DNA of 38,031 bases from a virus, in IMG/VR virus record IMGVR_UViG_3300025313_000065, positions 1 through 38,031 of that record, one strand, 5' to 3'. The translations under genes and the position numbers were made by a program. The notes beneath the pieces were generated by a model, which ran no database searches, had not been told where the DNA came from, and saw only the letters and a program-made list of their open reading frames with translations. Of the stretch, positions 23,133 to 29,988 are shown one piece after another; within the stretch, counting starts at the first letter, position 1, and each line of letters opens with the position of its first letter.

Positions 23133-24493
23133 GTACAACGGCAATCCATTTCACTCTGCGAGTTGGCGCGATTCTGACGAACGCGACTTCGGTCGTGTTG
23201 CGTGATCCAACGGCAACCTATGGCGTGCGCCGTACGGATAACCTCGCGGTCGTGGTCGCAGCGGGTCAGGCGTTGACCAATATCTCTGTCGGAAACTACG
23301 AGTACACGTTCACCGATCCCGCGCAGGGGCTAACCTACAACTACTGGGTCGAGTTCGTCTACAACGGCGATACGTTTCGCATCGAACAGGACATTTCGGG
23401 CGGAACGGGCGGCGGGGTCTCAACGGTTATTCCGCTCGCGTTACCCAGCGCGTGCATATCGCTCCCGCGTTATGCGGAAATTCTCGAACTGGATGAGAAT
23501 CAGTTCTGGGGCTTGAACGACGGAACGCCAGCGGATGGATGCAATCCGATTTGGACGGAGAACCAGCGCAAGCGCATCGCGCGCTATCTCGCCGAGGCGC
23601 AGGAGGAAATCGAACGCGTCACGGGCTATCCGCTTTGCCCGCGTTGGTTCACCGACGAGCAGCAATACTATTCGTTCCCCGTACACACGCGCTGGGGCAA
23701 GTTGCTTGACGTGGGATTTCGCAATACGTCGGTCGTCGCGAGCGCAACGGCGGTCAATTACGCGGCTGACCCAGCGTCTGTTACGGTTGCGACGACGGTC
23801 ACGGATGAATCGGAAATCAGAGTCTACTACGCGGGGAGCAATCGCGAAATCGTTCCCAGTGACGTTTCGATTTCGGGCGGCAACGTCACGATCCAGATTC
23901 CCTGGTGTCGCCTCATTAAGCCGGAGAATTTCAACAATCCGAGCGACGGTTGGGATTACAACGATGCGACGATTTACACTGCGACCGTGGATGTGAAACG
24001 AGTCTACAATGACCCATCGATTCAGGCGGGCTTGATTTGGCCGCACCGCCAGACCGTGACGTGCGATTGCGATTGCGCGGGGTGCTGCGGAACGTGCGGT
24101 GAGTATTCCGTGACGGCGTGCGAATATATCGTCAATCGCGAGGTGGGGACGTTGGACGTTTTGCCAGCGACGTTCTCCGGCGAAGCATGGACAGCCGATT
24201 GTCTGACATGCTACTGTGAAAATCCAACTCTCGTAAGACTGAACTATAAAGCTGGTCTCAATCCGATGACCTTGCAAGCCGAGGATGCCGTCGTGCGGCT
24301 CGCGCATTCCAAGATGCCGAATCCACCGTGTGGATGCGGATTCGCCAACGACGCGTGGACGCGCGACCGCGTGATACCGGGGACGCTGACCAGTGAACGG
24401 CTGAACTGTGACTTCGGATTGTCCGATGGCGCGTGGATTGCGTGGCGGTTTGCCAACGCGATGAGACTCCAGCGCGGGATGGCATTCGCGTGA
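23129..24493 (+). CDS. Cys-rich head-tail connector-like protein
   Basis: A 454-residue protein starting at GTG 23129. Residues 1-95 look like another Ig-like domain related to the upstream protein. Residues 105-210 hold LPRYAEILELDENQFWGLND and RKRIARYLAEAQEEIERVTG, typical of head-tail adaptor (gp6-like) helices. The rest includes a dense Cys block, TCDCDCAGCCGTCGEYSVTA, followed by ADCLTCYCE and PPCGCGF, more than a dozen Cys in all, which suggests metal binding or disulphides in the assembled virion. Its place before the neck proteins agrees with a connector role. Confidence 0.6.
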   Translation: MSTTAIHFTLRVGAILTNATSVVLRDPTATYGVRRTDNLAVVVAAGQALTNISVGNYEYTFTDPAQGLTYNYWVEFVYNGDTFRIEQDISGGTGGGVSTVIPLALPSACISLPRYAEILELDENQFWGLNDGTPADGCNPIWTENQRKRIARYLAEAQEEIERVTGYPLCPRWFTDEQQYYSFPVHTRWGKLLDVGFRNTSVVASATAVNYAADPASVTVATTVTDESEIRVYYAGSNREIVPSDVSISGGNVTIQIPWCRLIKPENFNNPSDGWDYNDATIYTATVDVKRVYNDPSIQAGLIWPHRQTVTCDCDCAGCCGTCGEYSVTACEYIVNREVGTLDVLPATFSGEAWTADCLTCYCENPTLVRLNYKAGLNPMTLQAEDAVVRLAHSKMPNPPCGCGFANDAWTRDRVIPGTLTSERLNCDFGLSDGAWIAWRFANAMRLQRGMAFA

Positions 24494-24503
24494 AAGGAAT
24501 TCT

Positions 24504-24731
24504 ATGGAAGGATTAACAGTCGGTCGAATGGTTCATTATGTCAAAAATTACCATGATGGACGTGGTATAAAACATCTTGCAGCAATTGTAGTTGATGTTT
24601 TGGATAGTAAAGGGAGTGTGGCGTTATGTATATTCCCACCTCAAGGTGGCATAATGCCAATTGAGGATTGCGGATTTGATGATCAGGATCGCAATCACAT
24701 TGGCACATGGCATTGGATTGAAAAGGCATGA
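24504..24731 (+). CDS. Small phage protein of unknown function, 75 residues
   Basis: The pattern LTVGRMVHYVKNY, then HLAAIVVDVLDSKGSVALCI, FPPQGG and GTWHWIEKA occurs in many phage genomes as a small conserved protein. The ATG has AAAGGAA upstream. Base composition is clearly more AT-rich than both neighbours and codon use differs, suggesting separate acquisition. The stop overlaps the next ATG. Confidence 0.65.
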   Translation: MEGLTVGRMVHYVKNYHDGRGIKHLAAIVVDVLDSKGSVALCIFPPQGGIMPIEDCGFDDQDRNHIGTWHWIEKA

Positions 24732-25231
24732 TTGCGGTTAGAGCCATCATGCCGAAGACGAAATTTAAGTCATCTATTTTCCGCGACGAGGTGCGCGCCG
24801 CCGCAGAGCAAATTCGCCGCGACGTGCTGCTTGATTACATCAAGACGGTTGAGACGTGGAAGCATCGACCGAAATTCGAGAGCGAGGTCAGATTGGGAGG
24901 TGGTGAGGTTCAGACCTCGGTCACAACGACTGACGAGATTTTCGGTTACGTTGAAAAGGGTACGCGCAAACATATCATTCGGCCCAGGAAACGCGGCAAG
25001 CAATTGTTTTTCAAAACGGGTGGCAAGCCGAAGACCCAGGTCGGCGTGATTCAATCTACCTCTGGATCGCCCGGTAAGAACCCGGTATTCGCGAAAGAGG
25101 TCAGGCATCCTGGGACGAAAGCGAGAAACTTTACCAGAGTGATTGCAAAAAAGTGGCAGCCGCGCTATACACGCGCGATCGAAAAGGCACTATCCATCGC
25201 CGCTGAAAAAAGCGGACACAGAATCAAGTAG
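24728..25231 (+). CDS. Neck/tail completion protein (HK97 gp10-like)
   Basis: A 167-residue protein. VETWKHRPKFESEV, then IFGYVEKGTRKHIIRPRKRG, KQLFF and VRHPGTKARNF match the HK97 gp10-like family: a (Y/F)VExGTxxHxI...P segment and a HPGTxAxxF segment. These proteins close the head-tail interface. It is in the expected position between connector and tail tube. A second ATG at 24749 is possible; ATG 24728 is favoured because it overlaps the upstream stop. Confidence 0.8.
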   Translation: MIAVRAIMPKTKFKSSIFRDEVRAAAEQIRRDVLLDYIKTVETWKHRPKFESEVRLGGGEVQTSVTTTDEIFGYVEKGTRKHIIRPRKRGKQLFFKTGGKPKTQVGVIQSTSGSPGKNPVFAKEVRHPGTKARNFTRVIAKKWQPRYTRAIEKALSIAAEKSGHRIK

Positions 25232-25242
25232 AGGAGGCTACG

Positions 25243-26724
25243 ATGTCGGAACCATTGAAATCTTCAGAGGGCAGTCTATTCCTGCAACTCTCCCCGGACG
25301 CCGCGCCAGAGTATTTCGGATGCGCCGACCTGGGAGACTTGCCCGCGCCCGTCGGTGACCAGACGCCGATCTACTGTCGCGGCACGGATGGGCTCGCCCG
25401 CATCATCGGCTCGACGCGCGCCGCGCCCGCGCTCGCGACGAGCAATATCACCGCGCTGATGTTCCCGGAATCGGACGTGATCGACCGTCTGAAGAATTGC
25501 ACGTTTGCGCTCTACGCCATGACGCGCAACTGCGGCAAAGCCGGGATTTTCCCGAACTATGTTCGGGGAACTATCGCGCATCATGCCCGTGTGACGAATC
25601 GCAATCGTCAGAACCTCGTCAAGATGGAAACGGATGACAAGGTTTTGCGCGTACTCGACCTGTCCTACTGGGGCATTTACGAGATTCGCGAGATCACGGC
25701 GGTGCGCCAGACGATTGCGGAAACGCGCGCGCTGAATGACATCGTTTTCGACATGCTCGATGAGTGCGCCGGCGACTGCGGTCCAACGGTCGAGCGCGAC
25801 GACAACGGCTTCATTGTCACAGACGGCGGAGTTGCTTCGCCGCCGAGCGATGCGGACGTGTGGCTCACCACGGACAAGGGTTCGACCTGGGCGAACGCGA
25901 CCGGCGCGGTGCCATCACCGTTTACTGGTGGCGACATTCTCTCGGCGGTGCGTTTCCAGGTGGACAAGGATACGTATCGCCTGTTAGTGGCGAGCGGTCA
26001 AAAGGCCGGGAATGCACAAGTCGCGTACTCGGATAACGACGCCGCGACGTGGACGACCGTCACGGTCGGCGCAACGGCCTGGGAAGGCGCGACCCATTCC
26101 GCCGCGCTGTTCGCGCTGGACAAGTCGCACATCTGGTTCGCGACGAGTCACGGCCGCGTGTATTTTTCCAGTGACGGCGGCGCGAGTTGGGCTTCGCAAG
26201 CTAGCGCACTGACGGCGAGCTTGGCGCGTCCGTTGAACGCCGTGTCGTTCTTCGACGTGCTAAACGGTTACGCCGTTGGCAATACGGACACCATCATCAA
26301 GACCATTGACGGCGGCGATAACTGGAGCGCGGTTACGTCCCCATCATCCGCGGACAATCTTTTCGCGCTCGAAACGCTGTCGAAGGACATGCTGATCGTC
26401 GGCGCGAGCGGCGATGGATTGTGGAAATCACTCGACGGCGGCGATACGTGGACGAGCGTCATATTTACCGGCCAGGGAACCACTGGCACGGTGCGCGACG
26501 CGGACTTTGCGCCGGAGAATGAACTGGTCGGGTTTATGATCCACAACACGAGCGCGCCGGTGGGAACGATTCACCGCACCCTCGACGGCGGGATATCCTG
26601 GGAACGCATCACGACCCCGACGAACCTGGGTCTGAATGCGGTTGTAGCAATCGATGAGAATACGGCGTTCGCGGTTGGCGAAGTGCAAGGCGGAACCGGC
26701 GTCGTAATCCGCGTTTCGGGGTAA
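25243..26724 (+). CDS. Tail tube-like protein with C-terminal Asp-box beta-propeller
   Basis: A 493-residue protein with a strong AGAGGAGG site. Residues 1-190 look like a tail tube domain: the position is right, and MTRNCGKAGIFPNYVRGTIA and LDLSYWGIYEIREI fit major tail proteins. Residues 203-493 contain six Asp-boxes: TTDKGSTW (209), SDNDAATW (263), SSDGGASW (309), TIDGGDNW (354), SLDGGDTW (396) and TLDGGISW (446). The regular spacing of about 42 to 55 residues indicates a six-bladed propeller of the sialidase/Ycf48 kind. It would decorate the outside of the tail tube and could bind surface glycans. The sialidase active-site residues are not evident, so binding is likelier than cleavage. 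Confidence 0.7.
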   Translation: MSEPLKSSEGSLFLQLSPDAAPEYFGCADLGDLPAPVGDQTPIYCRGTDGLARIIGSTRAAPALATSNITALMFPESDVIDRLKNCTFALYAMTRNCGKAGIFPNYVRGTIAHHARVTNRNRQNLVKMETDDKVLRVLDLSYWGIYEIREITAVRQTIAETRALNDIVFDMLDECAGDCGPTVERDDNGFIVTDGGVASPPSDADVWLTTDKGSTWANATGAVPSPFTGGDILSAVRFQVDKDTYRLLVASGQKAGNAQVAYSDNDAATWTTVTVGATAWEGATHSAALFALDKSHIWFATSHGRVYFSSDGGASWASQASALTASLARPLNAVSFFDVLNGYAVGNTDTIIKTIDGGDNWSAVTSPSSADNLFALETLSKDMLIVGASGDGLWKSLDGGDTWTSVIFTGQGTTGTVRDADFAPENELVGFMIHNTSAPVGTIHRTLDGGISWERITTPTNLGLNAVVAIDENTAFAVGEVQGGTGVVIRVSG

Positions 26725-26760
26725 TCCGAGATTCGCGTTGTGATTCGCGTTTCGGGATAA
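26701..26760 (+). repeat. Duplicated 3' end of the tail tube gene
   Basis: The last eight codons including the stop (26701-26724, VVIRVSG-stop) are repeated in the same frame at 26737-26760. The copies match at 20 of 24 bases and all four differences are silent third-position changes. Between them lie four codons, so read-through of the first TAA would add eleven residues. Confidence 0.75.
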
Positions 26761-26770
26761 AGTTTGTGAG

Positions 26771-26822
26771 CCTGTCCGAGGGGGCGCGCTGGTTGCTCTC
26801 CGGGCGTGTCCCTCTCGGCAGG
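26771..26822 (+). other. Long hairpin between tail tube and chaperone genes
   Basis: CCTG-T-CCGAGGGGG (26771-26784) pairs with CCCTCTCGGCAGG (26810-26822): 13 pairs with one bulged T and one G-U. The loop is 25 bases. No T-run follows; AGGAGAGC for the next start comes 8 bases later. It resembles the hairpin after the capsid gene. Confidence 0.65.
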
Positions 26823-26844
26823 AATTCAATAGGAGAGCAAAATC

Positions 26845-27477
26845 ATGTCAGACCTTTTCGGTACGAACGGGTCGGGGACATATACCACGAGTCGCGGCGT
26901 CAAAGTGACGTTCAACGGCATCGCGACCCTGATCGACGCGTTGCAGTCCTCGCTCAACGCGAAAAAGCCCCTACCGCCAACCTACGAAGTGAAATCCCTC
27001 GCGGGCAATTCCGAAATCCACGCGCACGACGGGACGACGCTGGAAACGGAGGCGGACCGCGCGGCGTGGTCAGAATTCCAAACGAAACTTACAACTTGGA
27101 ACGACGAATCGCAGCGTAGTTTGATGCGCCTGATTTTGTTGCGCGGGATTTCGGTCGAGTTGCCGAGCGATACGGATTGGGAAAAGCAGCAGGAATTCGC
27201 TGGCATCGCAATCCCCCAAGACCCAATGGAAAAACGAATGCACTATTTGCAAACCGAGGTGCTGGGAAGCGTGGCGGATTACCAGGCGATGGTGGTCGGG
27301 GTGATGCGCGTCTCGGGCGTGCCGGAGGACTTGCTCGACCAAGTAGAGGCATCGTTTCGACGTTCACTGGGGCGGGATGGAAATAAAGAAACTGCCGTTG
27401 CGGTTGAGCAAGTGGAAAGCATCGGCACGGTTCGAGCAAGCCAGTCTCGCCAACGAACTGGGAATACCGTTGAGTGA
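26845..27477 (+). CDS. Tail assembly chaperone, first frame
   Basis: A 210-residue protein between tail tube and tape measure, the normal place of the lambda G-like chaperone. The N-terminus has GTYTTSRGVKVTFNGIATLI, and the middle LMRLILLRGISVELPSDTDW is typical of these soluble helical proteins. The last 33 residues overlap the next gene and look low in structure (TVRASQSRQRTGNTVE). ATG 26845 has AGGAGAGC upstream. Confidence 0.65.
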   Translation: MSDLFGTNGSGTYTTSRGVKVTFNGIATLIDALQSSLNAKKPLPPTYEVKSLAGNSEIHAHDGTTLETEADRAAWSEFQTKLTTWNDESQRSLMRLILLRGISVELPSDTDWEKQQEFAGIAIPQDPMEKRMHYLQTEVLGSVADYQAMVVGVMRVSGVPEDLLDQVEASFRRSLGRDGNKETAVAVEQVESIGTVRASQSRQRTGNTVE

Positions 27478-27610
27478 GTTCGACCAATGGAATCCAGAGG
27501 ATAAAGCGTACGCCATCCAAGCGCGGCGTACGCGGCAGCGGATGGAATCCTGGGACGCGCAGCAAGCCGAGGATGAATTGAGAAAAAGTAATCTGAAGGG
27601 TAAACGGTAA
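27377..27610 (+). CDS. Tail assembly chaperone, second frame (T-like)
   Basis: A 77-residue frame in the +1 frame relative to the first chaperone, overlapping it by 101 bases. Its protein, LPLRLSKWKASARFEQASLA then DQWNPEDKAYAIQARRTRQR, looks like the lambda T-type second product. It may be made from its own ATG 27377 (GGGGCGGG just upstream), or as a fusion by frameshifting in the overlap, as in lambda G-GT. The overlap sequence CTGGGGCGGGATGG has no classical -1 slippery heptamer. Confidence 0.65.
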   Translation: MEIKKLPLRLSKWKASARFEQASLANELGIPLSEFDQWNPEDKAYAIQARRTRQRMESWDAQQAEDELRKSNLKGKR

Positions 27611-27611
27611 A

Positions 27612-29915
27612 TTGGCAACCGAACAGATAGGTTTAGAGGCTGTCCTACGGGACGCGGATTTCCAACGCGGACTCGCGGCGTATATACGCGGGGTTGACCA
27701 GGCGACCGGCAAAACCCAGGAAGGCGCGACGGGTATGTCAGTAATGGAGCGCGCCTCCACCGCGCTGGGCTCAGGTCTGTCAACCGTCGCGACGATTGCG
27801 GCGGGCGCGCTAACGGTTGGAATCACGGCGGCGGCAGCGGCGGTTGCTGGCTTTGCTCTTGCTGCAAAGACTGGCTTGGATGTAACAAATTCTATTGCGA
27901 ATGATTTAGATTCGCTTGGAGATAAATTTGGCTTGAACGCGGAGCAAGCCGGCGGTTGGGCGTTCCTGATGAAGCGGGTTGGCTTGACCGTTGAAGAAGG
28001 TTCATCGGGATTCGGTTTTTTTATTCGCGGACTGGATGCCGCTAATGACCGTCTGAAAACTGGCAAAAAAGAGTTGACTCCCTTTGAACAGTCCCTGAAG
28101 AAACTAGGAATCAGTGCTTTTGACACTAAAGGGAATCTGAAAACCTTTGAGCAAGTTCTGCCAGAGATTCAGTCCTCGCTTAAACAAATGAAGGATGGAA
28201 CAGCAAAAAGCGCACTCGAAATGGAATTATTTGGCAAATCGGGTGGTAAGTTCCATGATTTCTTAAATCAAGACATAGATATCAAACAAGCTTTGCAAAT
28301 CGTTGATGAAAAGGGATTGAAGCTAACTGATGAACAGGTCAAAGCGGCGATTGATTTGCAAATCGCGCAACGAGATTTAAGCGCGAGTTTAGAGGGCATT
28401 TGGAATCAAATCGGCATAGCGATTCTGCTGATCCTGAAAGATTTGACAACCGTGATCACGAAGGACATTCTGCCGGCATTTTCAACCTGGGTTAAGGAAC
28501 ATGCGCCCGCGTTGAATCAGGCTCTACGCGATATCGGCAAGTGGATTATCGAAGAAGCGCTACCTGCGCTTATTGATATGGGTCGATGGATTCAGAAAAA
28601 CTTGATACCATTCATTCGCGATATCATTAAGTTAGTGCAGGAGAACTGGCCGAAAATCTCGAAGGCGATTTCCGACGCGTGGAAGATTATCAAGCCGATT
28701 CTGGAAAAGTTAGGTGAATTCCTGTTCGGTCTCATCGATACGCAGAAAAAGACCCAGGCGGACGCGGCGAAGACCTGGAAGCAAATTTCCAAGTTCATTG
28801 AGGATGCATGGAAAATCATCGCGCCGATCCTCATCAAGATTTTCAAGGAATTGGACAAATTCCGAGACGAGGTTCAGCCGAAACTCGCGAAGGCGTGGGA
28901 TAATATCAAAACGAAGATTCAGCAGACCTGGGATTTCATATGGGATAAGATCATCAAGCCCATCGTCACCACGATTCAGAAATTCATTGAAGACCATCAC
29001 GAGGAAATCGAGAAAATCATCGGTGGCGCGTGGAAGCAAATCGAGGGGATATTTACCGTGGCGTGGTCGGCGATTAAAGGCATCGTCAAGGTCGCGCTGG
29101 ATATATTGAGCGGAGATATGGAAGCAGCCGGCGCGGACTGGCAGGAGATGATGAGTGGCATTTGGTCAGGCATTCAACTCATCTTCAGCGGCGCATGGGA
29201 CATTTTGCGGAATACTGTCGTCGCTGGACTAATCGCGATCCTGACCGCGATCTCCAATCAAGCCACAAGTATCCTCAACACGCTGCTCGCGCCGTTCAAC
29301 AACGCGATTGCCGCAATCCAAAATTTGAATTGGTCGGCGGTCGGCACAAGCATTGTCAACGCCATCACGACTGCGCTCAACAACGCGCTGAACGTTGGCG
29401 GTGCGGTGATGAACGCCATCATTAATCTAGTCACTGGGATTCGTGACCAAATTGCCGCGCAGTTCGCGTTTCTGTCACCGAACAATATCCGCGATGCCAT
29501 TGGGTTCGTGATCGGCAACGCAATGAACGCGGCCAGAGACGTTGGCTATTTCCTGTTGCAGGTTTACAACACAGCGGTTGGCATCTTGCAGGCACTAGCA
29601 GATCGTTTGATCATCGCGCCGCTCCAGGCGGTGGTGAACGCGTTCGGTACGATTCTGGCATATGCACTGGACAGCGTATTGCGACCGCTTGGTTTGCAGG
29701 ACTTGAACCCGTGGAAAAACTATCTCCCCGGCGGTGGGCTTTTCCCGTCGCAACTCATGCCGGCATTTGCGGGAGCGGGTGCTGGGAGTTCGTTCGTCAA
29801 TTCCAGCGCGATCACCAACAATTATTACAACCTGAATATCAGTTCGCTCGCGCCGACCTCGACGTTAATTTCCGATTTCGGGATTATGAAGTCGCTCGCG
29901 CAGGGTGGGGGATAG
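27612..29915 (+). CDS. Tape measure protein
   Basis: A 767-residue protein that sets tail length, starting at TTG 27612. The N-terminal part (1-50) is charged, followed by an Ala-rich hydrophobic segment at 56-90 (GALTVGITAAAAAVAGFALA). Residues 95-260 match phage tail tape measure proteins (NSIANDLDSLGDKFGLNAEQ, SALEMELFGKSGGKFHDFL). The centre contains Trp/Pro-marked helical repeats such as AWKIIKPILEKLGEFLF and TWDFIWDKIIKPIV, and the end is Gly/Asn-rich. The usual scale of about 0.15 nm per residue would give a tail near 110 nm. Confidence 0.88.
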   Translation: MATEQIGLEAVLRDADFQRGLAAYIRGVDQATGKTQEGATGMSVMERASTALGSGLSTVATIAAGALTVGITAAAAAVAGFALAAKTGLDVTNSIANDLDSLGDKFGLNAEQAGGWAFLMKRVGLTVEEGSSGFGFFIRGLDAANDRLKTGKKELTPFEQSLKKLGISAFDTKGNLKTFEQVLPEIQSSLKQMKDGTAKSALEMELFGKSGGKFHDFLNQDIDIKQALQIVDEKGLKLTDEQVKAAIDLQIAQRDLSASLEGIWNQIGIAILLILKDLTTVITKDILPAFSTWVKEHAPALNQALRDIGKWIIEEALPALIDMGRWIQKNLIPFIRDIIKLVQENWPKISKAISDAWKIIKPILEKLGEFLFGLIDTQKKTQADAAKTWKQISKFIEDAWKIIAPILIKIFKELDKFRDEVQPKLAKAWDNIKTKIQQTWDFIWDKIIKPIVTTIQKFIEDHHEEIEKIIGGAWKQIEGIFTVAWSAIKGIVKVALDILSGDMEAAGADWQEMMSGIWSGIQLIFSGAWDILRNTVVAGLIAILTAISNQATSILNTLLAPFNNAIAAIQNLNWSAVGTSIVNAITTALNNALNVGGAVMNAIINLVTGIRDQIAAQFAFLSPNNIRDAIGFVIGNAMNAARDVGYFLLQVYNTAVGILQALADRLIIAPLQAVVNAFGTILAYALDSVLRPLGLQDLNPWKNYLPGGGLFPSQLMPAFAGAGAGSSFVNSSAITNNYYNLNISSLAPTSTLISDFGIMKSLAQGGG

Positions 29916-29916
29916 C

Positions 29917-29988
29917 ATGAGGTGGATTTATGCACTGGATCGTTTTCATCCCACTTATCTTTATGGCGGGAAGTGGAACCATGCCTAA
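29917..29988 (+). CDS. Possible 23-residue leader peptide
   Basis: ATG 29917 lies two bases after the tape measure start-stop junction, with GGTGGGGG upstream, and reads MRWIYALDRFHPTYLYGGKW then NHA. Its stop overlaps an ATG at 29981 that is an alternative start of the distal tail gene. It could be a coupling peptide or merely the shadow of the distal tail gene's N-terminal extension. Confidence 0.25.
   Translation: MRWIYALDRFHPTYLYGGKWNHA

Noticed and set aside
27089-28126. 345-codon minus-strand frame
   Set aside because: It lies under the chaperone and tape measure genes, has a Pro/Ser/Arg-rich composition typical of antisense of GC-rich coding, and no promoter or ribosome binding site.
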